The notes: a model not told the origin generated them from the sequence alone. 54,388 nt of DNA from Bacteriovoracaceae bacterium (GCA_020630335.1 JAHDBN010000009.1:28836-83223); one strand, 5' to 3'. Counted from the first letter of the stretch, positions 24,676 through 33,994 are shown. Made by a program: numbers and translations.

Positions 24676-25596
24676 TTATTCGTATGAAAAGCTTGCGTCA
24701 GTGACCTCTAATACTTGACTGAGGAATTCAAGGTTTTGGTCTTGGTAAAGAGGAACATAAAAACTAGTAGATCCAATATATTCAGGAACACCTTCGTCGT
24801 TTACGAAACTTTGAGGTATACCAGAAGACACAACTCCAACAATTTGTTTTTTAGAGTTAAACAGAGGACCTCCTGAATCTCCTGGAGCTGCTTCTGCAAC
24901 AAATCCTTTATCTCTTGATAACTTTTTAGAGAAATCAAGTCCTAGACTAACTAGAGGAGTTTCATTGTTGGTAAAATTATGAAGAGGTAATAATCTTATT
25001 TTACCATATCTTTTTTGATCCGTTTCTCTGACTCTTTGGTCTAAAGAGCTAATCCCGTACCCTACGATAGTAAATTTTTTAAATTTAAGATTTAAGATTT
25101 CGTCTCGCTTCATTTCAAGATCAAAATTTTCTTCATTCTCTATAGTTTTGGGTGAATCAACTAACTTGAGTGCTGGAAATTTAATAGAATTAAGTTTTGC
25201 ATTCTTTTTAAATACAATTATAGCAATATCAGCCATTGGATTGAATTCATAAGTCATAGATTTAGAAAGATAAGTGCTATTAGGATGAGCTTTAATTGAC
25301 TCAATATCACTATAAGGAATAACTAAAGTTTTATCTAAGGCCTGTATATCTAATTTATAAGCATTCACTCTACCAGTTCGAGCATCTCTTTCATAAACAC
25401 AATGAGCAGCGGTCAATACTGTATTGTTTGATAATAAGGTACCCGTACAACTTCCGGCTTCTTGTCCATTCACTTTCATAGAAAGCCTGACTACACTCTT
25501 GAATTTATTTTTAGGTACTTTTCTACCTTTAAAGACTTCGACGCCACTAAATGACACCATTGTGAAAACTAATAGTATTGATGTAAGTAATTTCAT
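24676..25596 (-). CDS. Secreted trypsin-like serine protease (S1 family)
   Basis: 306 residues with signal peptide MKLLTSILLVFTMVSFSG. The full catalytic triad of chymotrypsin-fold proteases is present: His65 in LTAAHCVYE, Asp123 in MADIAIIVF and Ser241 in AAPGDSGGPLF. Cys50 and Cys66 flank the first strand, as in the usual disulfide. The start VFKGRKV may be the pro-peptide/mature boundary. It would cut proteins in the periplasm or outside the cell. Predatory relatives encode many such proteases; the role here is inferred from that. A 9-bp AT-only hairpin overlaps its stop codon. Confidence 0.9.
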   Translation of the reverse strand: MKLLTSILLVFTMVSFSGVEVFKGRKVPKNKFKSVVRLSMKVNGQEAGSCTGTLLSNNTVLTAAHCVYERDARTGRVNAYKLDIQALDKTLVIPYSDIESIKAHPNSTYLSKSMTYEFNPMADIAIIVFKKNAKLNSIKFPALKLVDSPKTIENEENFDLEMKRDEILNLKFKKFTIVGYGISSLDQRVRETDQKRYGKIRLLPLHNFTNNETPLVSLGLDFSKKLSRDKGFVAEAAPGDSGGPLFNSKKQIVGVVSSGIPQSFVNDEGVPEYIGSTSFYVPLYQDQNLEFLSQVLEVTDASFSYE

Positions 25597-25705
25597 TTCT
25601 CTCCCTTTCAGTTCGATATAAATACAATAAAGAGATCTAAAGTTAAATGAAATGTAAGAAACTAACAGATGATATTTATTTACCCTTTGCGTTAATGTTT
25701 TTTGT

Positions 25706-25891
25706 TTACCAAGAGTAACCTAGGTATAGATTAAATCCAAACAGTCTAGTTTTAGTAAAATCATCATCACCAAATGGTAATAAAACATAACGAACTCCAA
25801 GCCAATCACATCCAACTGTGAAATTTTTGAATTGCCATTGGTCTTCTTCCAAACTGAGAACTATTAGAACTAGATAAGGCTTACTAGAAAT
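25706..25891 (-). pseudogene. C-terminal remnant of an outer-membrane-barrel-like gene
   Basis: In the 25597-25883 gap the minus strand keeps an open frame of 61 codons ending at a TAA at 25706-25708, with no plausible start. It reads as two amphipathic strands (for example WQFKNFTVGCDWLGVRYVLL) ending in the aromatic LYLGYSW, typical of the last strands of an outer-membrane barrel. It overlaps the end of the neighbouring barrel-like gene in another frame. It is probably the decayed 3' end of a lost paralogue. A very small gene using a non-ATG start is a weaker alternative. The rest of 25597-25705 shows nothing recognisable. Confidence 0.4.
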
Positions 25892-26522
25892 TTAGCCCAA
25901 AACCTACTTTGGGCAGCCAAACGATGTCATCTACCAATCTTTCTTCATCATTAGGATGGGCTAACCCCATGACTCCTAAAGATAATATGAATTTTTCATT
26001 GATATAAAAATTTGCACCTAATGAGACTTTTAAAGCTAATGCTAGATCTTCATTAACCTTATCAATTGTCTGAGTAATAGTATTAAAAAAATCATCATCA
26101 GAAATTTGAGATGAATTTAAATCAAGATCAGTATAAGACATCCTTGGATTAAGATAAAATTCAAAAAAATTAAATCTTTGACTATAAGTAACACCCAGCG
26201 AGCCTCCAACTCCTTCTCCAAGGTATAATGTTGGATTTAATGAAAAGTAAGCTCCATCGCCACGAAGTCGTGAGTTTAACTGATATTTACCCCTCGCTTC
26301 AAAATAAGCAGAGATATCAGAGTATTCAATACTAGCTCCAAGGTCGAATCTATCATTAATCCCTCTCATGTATGATAGCTGGAAATTTCCCCCATAGTTA
26401 GTCTCTAGCTGAATATTATTATTTTTATACCCTAAAGTTTTTCCTGACTCAAAATCATTTAAAGTACCAATTGCACAAGAAGATAATAAAAAAGTAATTA
26501 CAATAAAATAAACGAAGTTCAC
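25884..26522 (-). CDS. Barrel-like outer-membrane lipoprotein of unknown function
   Basis: 212 residues. The lipoprotein signal ends LLSSCAIG (Cys16). The mature part is built of alternating strands with many Gly, Asn and aromatic residues (for example FDLGASIEYSDISAYFEARG) and ends in Phe (KVGFGLNF), the pattern of small outer-membrane beta-barrels. No family recognised. Divergent from the suf operon across a 165-base gap that also carries the Rrf2 operator, so its promoter could be affected by the same regulator. Confidence 0.6.
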   Translation of the reverse strand: MNFVYFIVITFLLSSCAIGTLNDFESGKTLGYKNNNIQLETNYGGNFQLSYMRGINDRFDLGASIEYSDISAYFEARGKYQLNSRLRGDGAYFSLNPTLYLGEGVGGSLGVTYSQRFNFFEFYLNPRMSYTDLDLNSSQISDDDFFNTITQTIDKVNEDLALALKVSLGANFYINEKFILSLGVMGLAHPNDEERLVDDIVWLPKVGFGLNF

Positions 26523-26605
26523 TGCCTCTCCCTTGATAGTCTTTTTTACATTAAATTAAAAAAGTTCAGAAGTGTCGAGCACTACAATGTTTGTTAGCCA
26601 TGCCA

Positions 26606-26617
26606 AACTTGCAAGTT
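26606..26617. promoter_or_regulatory. 12-base palindrome in the suf divergent region
   Basis: AACTTGCAAGTT at 26606-26617 is a perfect palindrome, overlapped by a second one, AAGTTAACTT (26613-26622). Such paired half sites between divergent genes are often operators. It could be another Rrf2 site or part of the promoter of the barrel-like gene at 26522. Confidence 0.35.
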
Positions 26618-26638
26618 AACTTATAGACATGAGTTCAT

Positions 26639-26665
26639 AAACTAAGTCATTTTTTGACTTAGTTT
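26639..26665. promoter_or_regulatory. Likely Rrf2 operator: perfect 11-bp inverted repeat
   Basis: AAACTAAGTCA (26639-26649) and TGACTTAGTTT (26655-26665) are exact inverted copies with a TTTTT centre. The right arm contains the -35 hexamer of the suf promoter, so a protein bound here would block RNA polymerase. This is a fitting arrangement for autorepression by the Rrf2 regulator encoded just downstream. The T-rich end also allows a hairpin-terminator reading for incoming transcripts. Confidence 0.6.
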
Positions 26666-26682
26666 CTCTTCCTGATTATAAA
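26654..26682 (+). promoter_or_regulatory. Near-consensus sigma-70 promoter of the Rrf2-suf operon
   Basis: The -35 TTGACT (26654-26659), a 17-base spacer and the -10 TATAAA (26677-26682). Only 5 bases separate the -10 from the ATG at 26688 and there is no ribosome binding site. The transcript should therefore begin at or beside the start codon (leaderless). The inverted repeat 26639-26665 covers the -35. Confidence 0.7.
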
Positions 26683-26687
26683 CCCTT

Positions 26688-27092
26688 ATGTTTAAAATCA
26701 ATCGGAAAACAGAATATGCCTTGATGGCAATTGAATCACTTCACAAAAGTGATGATGCAAAGTCTGTAAGAACCATCTCTGATGAGCTTGAAATTCCATT
26801 TGATTCTGTTGCTCATGTCCTTCAAAAACTAGCAAAGGCTCAATTAGTTGAAGCAAAGAAGGGTGTTCAAGGTGGATACCAATTAAACAAAGAAATTAAG
26901 AATCTTTCTTTTTTAAAATTAACTGAACTTATAGAAGGTAAGAAGTTTTTCACGGATTGTATAACTAAGGAGTGCAACTATATTAAAAGTTGTAATATCC
27001 AAGACGCAGTAAACACATTAAATAATAAAACTCAAAAATTTTTTAATAATATTTCGATTAAAGAAATCTTAGAAGGTGTACAAGTTTCATGA
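26688..27092 (+). CDS. Rrf2-family iron-sulfur-type repressor of the suf operon
   Basis: 134 residues. A winged helix-turn-helix fills the first 80 residues ([12 protein letters not shown], then the recognition region [16 protein letters not shown] and wing KGVQGGYQL). Three cysteines, C91, C96 and C102, match the cluster-binding region of IscR/SufR/RsrR-type proteins (CITKEC, then SC). It probably senses Fe-S status with a [2Fe-2S] or [4Fe-4S] cluster and represses its own operon from the adjacent inverted repeat. The stop overlaps the sufB start by 4 bases. No ribosome binding site precedes its ATG. Confidence 0.88.
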   Translation: MFKINRKTEYALMAIESLHKSDDAKSVRTISDELEIPFDSVAHVLQKLAKAQLVEAKKGVQGGYQLNKEIKNLSFLKLTELIEGKKFFTDCITKECNYIKSCNIQDAVNTLNNKTQKFFNNISIKEILEGVQVS

Positions 27093-28534
27093 ATAATAAT
27101 GATTTTGACCTCGATAAAAAACTAGGCGAAGACTATAAATATGGCTTTGAAACAAACTTAGAAACTGAAGAGTTTCCCAAAGGACTTAACGAAGAAATCG
27201 TCAAACTCATATCGCAGAAAAAAAATGAACCTCAATGGCTTTTAGATTATCGCCTTAAAGCATTCAGGCATTGGAAAACACTTACGCCTCCTGACTGGGC
27301 TAAGTTAAATATTCCTGCTATTGATTTTGAAGATCTTTATTATTACTCAAAACCAAAAGCAGTAAAAAAAATCGATAGTCTAGACGAATTAGATCCTGAG
27401 CTTCTAGCGACATTTGAAAAGCTGGGAATACCTTTGAGTGAGCAAAAAAGAATCTCAGGCGTTGCTGTTGATGCTGTATTTGATAGTGTTTCTCTTGGAA
27501 CAACTTATCAAAAAGATCTTGAAGAAGTAGGTGTGATTTTTTGTTCTTTCTCCGAAGCTGTTGAGAATCATCCAGAACTTGTAAAAAAATACTTAGGAAC
27601 AGTGGTTCCCTATACTGATAATTACTATGCTGCTTTAAATGCTGCCGTTTTTAGTGATGGTTCTTTTTGTTACATTCCAAAAGGTGTAACCTGTCCTTTA
27701 GATCTTTCTACTTATTTTAGAATAAATGCAAAAGAAACAGGTCAATTTGAAAGAACACTTCTAATTGCAGATGAAAAAAGTTTTGTAAATTATCTTGAAG
27801 GTTGTACGGCTCCACAAAGAGATGAGAATCAACTCCATGCTGCTGTAGTAGAGCTTATTGCTCTAGATGATGCGACTATTAATTATTCAACTGTTCAAAA
27901 CTGGTATGCTGGTAATAAAGATGGAATTGGAGGAATTTATAATTTCGTAACCAAAAGAGGGAAATGCCAAGGGAGAAATTCTAAAATCTCATGGACTCAA
28001 GTAGAAGCTGGTTCAGCCATAACATGGAAGTACCCTAGCTGTATTCTTCTTGGTGAAAATTCAACAGGGTTGTTTTACTCAGTAGCTCTCACTAATAATA
28101 AAATGCAAGCAGATACAGGAACGAAAATGATTCACATTGGTAAAAATACCAAAAGTACAATCATTTCAAAGGGTATTTCAGCGCATGAATCTTCTAATAT
28201 ATATAGAGGACTTGTAAAAATTATGCCTAGTGCTACGGGGGCAAGAAATTTCTCTCAATGTGATTCGATGTTAGTCGGAGATAAATCCGCTGCTCACACC
28301 TTCCCTACTATAGATGTAAAAAATACTAGTGCGGTGGTTGAGCATGAAGCAAGTACATCAAAAATAAGTGCCGATCAAATTTTCTATCTACAATCAAGAG
28401 GAATGGATACAGAAAAAGCAGTCTCTTTAATTGTAAATGGGTTTTGTCATGATGTTTTCAAGACTCTCCCCTTAGAATTCTCGGTAGAGGCAGTGAAACT
28501 CATAGAAATGAAACTAGAAAACACAGTAGGATAA
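27089..28534 (+). CDS. sufB: SufB Fe-S cluster scaffold subunit
   Basis: 481 residues, the normal SufB length. Family segments are clear: [51 protein letters not shown], then [20 protein letters not shown] and the C-terminal block with [12 protein letters not shown]. The Cys of LEGCTAP corresponds to the persulfide-accepting/scaffold region. With SufC and SufD it forms the BC2D complex, on which Fe-S clusters are assembled. Second gene of the operon, overlapping the regulator gene by 4 bases. Confidence 0.96.
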   Translation: MNNNDFDLDKKLGEDYKYGFETNLETEEFPKGLNEEIVKLISQKKNEPQWLLDYRLKAFRHWKTLTPPDWAKLNIPAIDFEDLYYYSKPKAVKKIDSLDELDPELLATFEKLGIPLSEQKRISGVAVDAVFDSVSLGTTYQKDLEEVGVIFCSFSEAVENHPELVKKYLGTVVPYTDNYYAALNAAVFSDGSFCYIPKGVTCPLDLSTYFRINAKETGQFERTLLIADEKSFVNYLEGCTAPQRDENQLHAAVVELIALDDATINYSTVQNWYAGNKDGIGGIYNFVTKRGKCQGRNSKISWTQVEAGSAITWKYPSCILLGENSTGLFYSVALTNNKMQADTGTKMIHIGKNTKSTIISKGISAHESSNIYRGLVKIMPSATGARNFSQCDSMLVGDKSAAHTFPTIDVKNTSAVVEHEASTSKISADQIFYLQSRGMDTEKAVSLIVNGFCHDVFKTLPLEFSVEAVKLIEMKLENTVG

Positions 28535-28537
28535 ATT

Positions 28538-29290
28538 ATGTTAGAAATTAAAAATTTAAAAGCATCCATTAATGGAACCGAGATTCTTCAAGGAATTGAT
28601 TTTCAAGTAAAACCTGGCGAAGTTCACGCAATTATGGGACCAAACGGTTCAGGAAAAAGTACTTTAGCAAAAGTCATCGCTGGACATCCCAGCTATGAAG
28701 TAGATTCTGGTGATATAACTTTTAATATCAACATGAAAGACAAAGATCTTCTAGAGCTAGAAGCGGATGAAAGAAGTAAGAATGGTATCTTTTTGGGTTT
28801 TCAGTATCCAATAGAAATACCTGGCGTTACAAATCTTAATTTTCTTCAAGAATCATTTAATGAAATCTGTAAGCACAATGGTACAGATGAAATGAGTGAA
28901 GAAGATTTCTTAGAGTTTTTAAAGCCAATTTTAAATGACCTGGAGATGAATCCGGATTTTTTATACAGACCAGTTAATGAAGGTTTTTCAGGTGGAGAGA
29001 AAAAGAAAAATGAAATTCTTCAACTGAAAGTATTGAATCCAAGGATTGCTATTTTAGATGAAACTGACTCTGGCCTTGATGTTGATGCATTAAAAATTGT
29101 ATCAAAGGGTGTAAATAGTTTTAAGAACAAATTCAATGCAACAATTCTAATTACTCACTATCAAAGATTACTGAATCACGTGGAACCAGACTTTGTTCAC
29201 ATTATTAAAGATGGAAAAATTGTAATGAGTGGAGATAAAACTCTTGCGCTAAAAGTGGAAGAGAAAGGGTATGACTGGCTTAATGAATAA
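28538..29290 (+). CDS. sufC: SufC ATPase
   Basis: 250 residues, ABC-type ATPase. Walker A is GPNGSGKST at 34-42, the signature [13 protein letters not shown] is near 147-160, and Walker B/D-loop [11 protein letters not shown] follows. The ETDSGLD variant and KKKNEI after the signature are SufC-specific. It hydrolyses ATP to drive conformational change in the SufBCD scaffold. Starts 3 bases after sufB and overlaps sufD by 20 bases. Confidence 0.96.
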   Translation: MLEIKNLKASINGTEILQGIDFQVKPGEVHAIMGPNGSGKSTLAKVIAGHPSYEVDSGDITFNINMKDKDLLELEADERSKNGIFLGFQYPIEIPGVTNLNFLQESFNEICKHNGTDEMSEEDFLEFLKPILNDLEMNPDFLYRPVNEGFSGGEKKKNEILQLKVLNPRIAILDETDSGLDVDALKIVSKGVNSFKNKFNATILITHYQRLLNHVEPDFVHIIKDGKIVMSGDKTLALKVEEKGYDWLNE

Positions 29291-30380
29291 TTTAAATTTC
29301 ATCTCAACACCTTCATCGCCTTGGCAGACAACGCTACTGAATTCCTTTCAAGAAAAAGGCCTTCCAAATAGAAAAGATGAAGCATTCAAATTCACTCCTA
29401 TACATCAATGGTATAATGATGAATGGGTACAAAGTCACACTGAAGCACCTATCCAAGGTGCTAGGATAGTAGATACTGATTTTGCCCAAAAATTTATTAA
29501 TGATTTTAAAAGAGAAGAAGATCCTTTGTTAGATTTGCATCTCTCTCAAATTAAAAATTTTTATCACCTAGAAATCAATGATAATAATGACAAAGAGATT
29601 ATTCTTAAAAGCCTAGCGAATTCAATAAGTAATTGCTGCTTACTTTTAGAAATCAATAGTAAATGCAGTATTGTAGAAAAGCATATAACTGAAGACCAAT
29701 CTTTTGCTCAAACTTCTGTTTTTATAAAATCAAATGCTGAAGACGCTGAATATATCCTTCAACACTCTGTACCTAAAAATTCTTTTCTTCAACATTGGTA
29801 TTATGTAAAAACTTCTAAAGAGGTGAAAGACTTCTCTCTTCTTCAATGTTCCACTAACAAAGGAAAAAGTAGAGTAAGCCCTAACTTTGAAATAACCTCA
29901 GAAACTACTACCGTGAATTCTCATTCATTTTATTATGCAACAGAAGAATCTCATCAAGATATTTATAGCCGAATATTTCACCTCGCTCCCAATACTTATA
30001 GTGATCAAACAGTAAAAGGTATTTTAAAAGACAGTTCTAAAAATATCTTCACTGGAAAGATTTACATTGATCATCAATGCTCTGGAGTAGATGCGAATCA
30101 GTACAATAAAAACCTTGTCTTTGGTGAGAAGGCCCACGCTTTAAGTCAGCCACAACTTGAAATTTATAATCATGACGTTAAATGTGCTCACGGTTCCACT
30201 ACGGGGCAAATAGATCCAAACGAAGTGTTTTATTTTATGGCAAGAGGTATGAGTAAGAAGAAAGCCACTTCTATGTTATTAGAGTCTTATGCAAATGAAT
30301 TTTTTGCGAAAATAAAAAATTCAAAAATAAGATCAACTCTCAAGCAAGACTACTCTAACTTCTCAAAGGATAATGTTTGA
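29271..30380 (+). CDS. sufD: SufD scaffold subunit
   Basis: 369 residues, paralogous to SufB. The C-terminal SufBD block is visible ([42 protein letters not shown]), including the conserved His in CAHGS. The N-terminal half is divergent, as is usual for SufD. The ATG at 29271 has GGAAGAG 7 bases upstream, inside sufC. A second ATG at 29283 is possible and would shorten it by four residues. It completes the SufBCD complex. Confidence 0.93.
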   Translation: MTGLMNNLNFISTPSSPWQTTLLNSFQEKGLPNRKDEAFKFTPIHQWYNDEWVQSHTEAPIQGARIVDTDFAQKFINDFKREEDPLLDLHLSQIKNFYHLEINDNNDKEIILKSLANSISNCCLLLEINSKCSIVEKHITEDQSFAQTSVFIKSNAEDAEYILQHSVPKNSFLQHWYYVKTSKEVKDFSLLQCSTNKGKSRVSPNFEITSETTTVNSHSFYYATEESHQDIYSRIFHLAPNTYSDQTVKGILKDSSKNIFTGKIYIDHQCSGVDANQYNKNLVFGEKAHALSQPQLEIYNHDVKCAHGSTTGQIDPNEVFYFMARGMSKKKATSMLLESYANEFFAKIKNSKIRSTLKQDYSNFSKDNV

Positions 30381-31597
30381 GTTTATTTGAAAAAATATAT
30401 CAAGATTTCCCTATGCTTCAAACAAAGATGAATGATAAAAGATTAGTTTATCTTGATTCTGCTGCGACCACTTTAAAGCCAAAATCTGTCTCTGAAGCTA
30501 TTACTAAGTATTATGAGAATACAACTTGTAATGTTCATAGAAGTATTCATTCTTTAAGTGAAAAAACTACTATTGCTTATGAGAAAACAAGAGATACTAT
30601 TCACCATGCTCTTAACTCTAAACATAGAGAAGAAATAATTTTCACTAAAGGAACGACTGAGTCCTTGAACTTACTTGCAAGATCTCTTGGAGATTTTGTT
30701 TTAAAAAAAGATGATGAAATCTTGCTTACAGAACTAGAGCATCATTCCAATATTGTCCCCTGGCAATTATGTGCTGAAAGAACTGGAGCGAAAATTAAAG
30801 TTCTCCCTATTGATGATAATGGAGATCTTGACCTTTCTAAACTAGATGTTCTTTTATCTGAGAAAACAAAAATTTTTAGTTTTTCCGGTGTTTCAAATAC
30901 ATTGGGTACTATTAATCCTGTGAAAGAAATTTTATCTATAATCAAAAACAAAAGCTCTGCTTATACTATCCTTGATGCTGCTCAAATGATTTCTCAAAGA
31001 GATATTGATGTTCAAGATCTTGATGTTGATTTCCTTGTTTTTTCTGGACATAAATATTATGGCCCCACTGGAGTTGGGATACTTTACGGGAAAAAAGATT
31101 TACTAGAAATGATTCCTCCATTTCATGGAGGCGGTGATATGATTGACAAGGTTACGTTTGAGAAAACAACTTATAATGATCTTCCATTTAAGTTTGAAGC
31201 TGGAACTCCATCTATCGCTTCTGTCATTGGTTTAAATCATGCTTTTGAATATGTTAAATCTCTTGGGAAACAGAATATCCAAGAATACACATCTTCATTA
31301 TTCAAAGATTTAAAATCAAAGCTTTCAGAAATTGAAGGTATAAAAATTTTAGGAAATCCAAAAAAACAAGCTCCTATTATTTCCTTTGTTTTTGACAAGG
31401 TCAGTAATCAGGATCTAGCAACACTAATTTCAATGGATGGTGTGGCAATTAGAACTGGACATCATTGTACTCAGCCCTTAATGAACGTTCTAGGCGTGAG
31501 TTCAACAGCTAGAATTGCATTAAGCTTTTACAACAATCAAGAAGATATAAATATATTAGTTAATTCTTTAAAGAAAGCTAAGGAAATGCTCTCATGA
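30377..31597 (+). CDS. sufS: SufS cysteine desulfurase
   Basis: 406 residues, class V aminotransferase fold, group II desulfurase. The PLP lysine is K226 in SGHKYYGPTG, and the persulfide Cys364 lies in RTGHHCTQPLM, both as in SufS. It converts cysteine to alanine and passes sulfur to the scaffold. It starts at a TTG overlapping the sufD stop by 4 bases with AAAGGA upstream. The usual activator SufE or SufU is not encoded in this operon, so it must be elsewhere or be replaced. Confidence 0.95.
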   Translation: MSLFEKIYQDFPMLQTKMNDKRLVYLDSAATTLKPKSVSEAITKYYENTTCNVHRSIHSLSEKTTIAYEKTRDTIHHALNSKHREEIIFTKGTTESLNLLARSLGDFVLKKDDEILLTELEHHSNIVPWQLCAERTGAKIKVLPIDDNGDLDLSKLDVLLSEKTKIFSFSGVSNTLGTINPVKEILSIIKNKSSAYTILDAAQMISQRDIDVQDLDVDFLVFSGHKYYGPTGVGILYGKKDLLEMIPPFHGGGDMIDKVTFEKTTYNDLPFKFEAGTPSIASVIGLNHAFEYVKSLGKQNIQEYTSSLFKDLKSKLSEIEGIKILGNPKKQAPIISFVFDKVSNQDLATLISMDGVAIRTGHHCTQPLMNVLGVSSTARIALSFYNNQEDINILVNSLKKAKEMLS

Positions 31598-32157
31598 GTT
31601 TAGAAATACAAGTCGCCCCAACTCCTAACCCCAATGCACTAAAATTTATGTGCAATACTGACATAAAAAAAGATGGGAAATCGAGTTTTAAAGATCCTTA
31701 TCGAGTTCATGATATTCCATTAGCAAAAGAACTCTTTGATTTAAGAGGTGTTGATCAACTTCATTTTTTTGAAAATGTTGTGACCGTAACCAAGTTTACA
31801 TTTGAGCCTTGGGAGTCTTTAGAGCCTAAAGTGATGGAGGTTATGAAAAAATTAGTTCCTTCTCATGATCCTGATTTTATTGATCCTACTCAAAAAAAGA
31901 AAATAGATAGATCAACTCTATCTCCAGAACTACAACAAATTGAAGAAATTTTAGACCGCAGAATCAGACCTGGCTTACAAGGAGATGGTGGAGATTTAGC
32001 TGTAGAAGGGTATGAGAAAAATATTTTAACAATTAAATATCAAGGAGCTTGTGGGACATGTCCTAGTTCAAGCATGGGAACACTTGAGGCCATTCGAGGA
32101 ATACTAAAGGATGAATATGATCCAGAAATCGAAGTTTACATCGCTCCTGACGCGTAG
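31594..32157 (+). CDS. Nfu-type Fe-S carrier (Nfu-N + NifU C-terminal domain)
   Basis: 187 residues. The N-terminal Nfu domain (about 3-90) opens with VAPTPNPNALKF, a family hallmark. The C-terminal NifU-like domain (about 112-187) has the cluster-binding CGTC at 153-156 with RPGLQGDGGDL before it. It accepts a cluster from SufBCD and delivers it to client proteins. Overlaps the sufS end by 4 bases and is the last gene of the operon. This is the architecture of mitochondrial and alphaproteobacterial Nfu, not of E. coli NfuA. Confidence 0.93.
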   Translation: MSLEIQVAPTPNPNALKFMCNTDIKKDGKSSFKDPYRVHDIPLAKELFDLRGVDQLHFFENVVTVTKFTFEPWESLEPKVMEVMKKLVPSHDPDFIDPTQKKKIDRSTLSPELQQIEEILDRRIRPGLQGDGGDLAVEGYEKNILTIKYQGACGTCPSSSMGTLEAIRGILKDEYDPEIEVYIAPDA

Positions 32158-32253
32158 CGCACACATCTTTCTCAAATAAATTCAATAAGTTAGCAAGATA
32201 GGTAATTAATTCAATTTAATGCCAGTCTCTTACAAAAAAGCTAAACTTTTCTA

Positions 32254-33168
32254 ATGAGATTAGTTTTAATCACATTTATATTCATTTCTTGTGGCAAGAA
32301 TTTTAATTCTGCGATCTATGATGAGAAGACATTAGAGAATAATTTTGCTGAACCTATTTCCTTAGAACCTATTTCTCCATTGCCAACAGATACGAATAGA
32401 GATTTAGATGAGAAACCTAATTTTTTTGACTATAGCTGCGAACAACAAATATCTTTCGCTGAATATCTTTATTACGATCAACTTATCTATAAGCTAGGTG
32501 GAAAAACTATTAATCCTTTAATGCTCAAATACTCTGAGGGTGCCCAAGGATTTGATAGATACTTAAAAGATATAGGAATTAAAAATTTTCGTTCTAGAGA
32601 AATTTCAAGATCTGCGAATCCTAAAGCATTAAAAGAGTGTGGCTTAGTAGATTTAACTCCTCCAAAAAGTTGTTGGATGCGATCTGCAACTTTACTTCTT
32701 CTTGCTGAAAAAATTAGAGAAGGTATTGAATCTCCACTAGTTATCGAAAGTCACTTTAGGCCTACTTGTTATAATGAAAAAATAGGAGGGGCTTCTCAAA
32801 GTGATCATAAAATAGCTAAAGCACTAGATTTAGTTCCTTTAAATAAAAGAAAATTCTCTACAGCTCAAAGAAGAGAATTTGTTAGAAAAGTGCAAAACTT
32901 TATTTGTGATGAATTATGGTTTGATCCGAACCTAAGACTTTCTGCTGGATTTGGCGAAATGAGGATACACATAGGGATAGATTCGCCAAGGCAAAGAGCC
33001 GGACTCGGCCGAGTATGGACTTATCCTGAATATAATCCGAAACAATCCTTAGATGATCCTAATAACCCAATTAATAAATACTTAGCAGATGGGCCTTATA
33101 AGAAATGCTTTTATAATAAATCAGATATTTCTAATTATATAATAGATCGAAACGATCTAGATCTTTGA
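32254..33168 (+). CDS. Lipoprotein, peptidase M15-like (D-Ala-D-Ala carboxypeptidase fold)
   Basis: 304 residues. Lipoprotein signal with Cys13 (TFIFISCGK), then about 100 residues without recognised domain. Around residue 165 the M15_3 pattern appears: a polar RPTCYNEKIGGASQSDHKIA string with the metal ligand His in SDH and the Asp in ALDLVP, and a last ligand His in MRIHIGID. These are the zinc ligands and layout of VanX/VanY-like and M15A enzymes. It probably trims peptidoglycan stem peptides. The 32158-32253 gap carries no clear terminator for the suf operon. Its 3' end overlaps the convergent gene by 12 bases. Confidence 0.72.
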   Translation: MRLVLITFIFISCGKNFNSAIYDEKTLENNFAEPISLEPISPLPTDTNRDLDEKPNFFDYSCEQQISFAEYLYYDQLIYKLGGKTINPLMLKYSEGAQGFDRYLKDIGIKNFRSREISRSANPKALKECGLVDLTPPKSCWMRSATLLLLAEKIREGIESPLVIESHFRPTCYNEKIGGASQSDHKIAKALDLVPLNKRKFSTAQRREFVRKVQNFICDELWFDPNLRLSAGFGEMRIHIGIDSPRQRAGLGRVWTYPEYNPKQSLDDPNNPINKYLADGPYKKCFYNKSDISNYIIDRNDLDL

Positions 33169-33414
33169 CTTAACTCTTTTCATTATTTTCTTTCTTAGTT
33201 TAGCTAGTTCTTCACTAGAAAAAGCAGGATCACTTTCCAAGCTTTTTAAATCTCGAACTAAACTTGTTTCAAACTCATCTTCAAATTTTTTATAACATTC
33301 CCGATTCTTACTTTTTAGCCCTGAACACTTTCTATCCATCTCATCTGCGACAGAACTCAAAGAATTGGCCAATGAATTTAAACTCAAAAATATTAATATA
33401 AGTAATTTACTCAA
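33157..33414 (-). CDS. Small secreted protein of unknown function
   Basis: 85 residues from a TTG at 33414, where GGAGG lies 6 bases upstream and the signal peptide (M)SKLLILIFLSLNSLANS begins immediately. An in-frame ATG at 33438 would put the polar string MELTGGIT before the signal peptide and has no ribosome site, so it is rejected. The mature part is charged and helical with two cysteines. No family recognised. It overlaps the end of maf by 8 bases and the end of the convergent M15-like gene by 12. Confidence 0.6.
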   Translation of the reverse strand: MSKLLILIFLSLNSLANSLSSVADEMDRKCSGLKSKNRECYKKFEDEFETSLVRDLKSLESDPAFSSEELAKLRKKIMKRVKSKI

Positions 33415-33994
33415 AGTGATTCCTCCAGTTAACTCCAAATTCTTTTATAAGATAATCTAAAACTCTACGGACAGGAAGTCCAATAATATTTGTGTAATCT
33501 CCTCGAACCTCACTAACAAAGCTTCTACCGTGTTCTTGGATACCGTAAGCTCCTGCCTTATCCATATAACTTGCAAACTCTAAGTACGCATTAATCTCAT
33601 GCTCTAGATCGTTCTTAAAATCAACCTCTGAAGTCTCGATAAATTCTTCTGCTAAATTTTTATTTTTAAATATACAAATTGCAGTTTTCACTTCTTGTGT
33701 CTTACCAGCTAAGAAGTTTAAAATCTCTTTCGCATTTTCTTTTGAACTAGGCTTACCTAAAACCCTACCTTCGCAAACGACAAGAGTATCAGCTGTAATT
33801 AAAAATTCACATTGATGCCTACTTAAAATATCCAAGCCTTTATTTCTTGCTAACTCCAATATATAAGAATTGATATCTTCATCTATCTTGTAAGCTCTCT
33901 CTTCATACTCACTTTTAATCACATGTGGTGTGATTCCAAGATATTTAATAAGCTCTAATCTTCTAGGGCTTGAGCTTCCTAAAAAAAACTTCAT
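33407..33994 (-). CDS. maf: Maf-like nucleotide pyrophosphatase
   Basis: 195 residues, normal length. N-terminal signature LGSSSPRRLELI, then SEYEERAY, ITADTLVVCEGRVLGKP and GKTQEVKTAICI, and C-terminal DKAGAYGIQEHGRSFVSEVRGDYTNIIGLP. All are Maf hallmarks. It hydrolyses non-canonical or pyrimidine nucleoside triphosphates (dTTP, UTP, m5UTP class) to monophosphates and can halt septation when overproduced. Overlaps the upstream zinc-motif gene by 1 base and the downstream secreted-protein gene by 8. Confidence 0.95.
   Translation of the reverse strand: MKFFLGSSSPRRLELIKYLGITPHVIKSEYEERAYKIDEDINSYILELARNKGLDILSRHQCEFLITADTLVVCEGRVLGKPSSKENAKEILNFLAGKTQEVKTAICIFKNKNLAEEFIETSEVDFKNDLEHEINAYLEFASYMDKAGAYGIQEHGRSFVSEVRGDYTNIIGLPVRRVLDYLIKEFGVNWRNHFE

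Noticed and set aside
24659-24680. Perfect 9-bp inverted repeat (AATAAAAAG / CTTTTTATT) as terminator of the serine protease gene
   Set aside because: It consists almost only of A/T pairs and includes the stop codon of the gene, so it is too weak and badly placed to call a terminator.
26639-26665. Inverted repeat as a plain terminator
   Set aside because: No plus-strand gene ends upstream, and the right arm coincides with a near-consensus -35, so an operator is the better reading.
33415-33438. ATG start at 33438 for the small secreted protein
   Set aside because: It places a polar stretch before the signal peptide and lacks a ribosome site, while TTG 33414 has GGAGG at the right distance.
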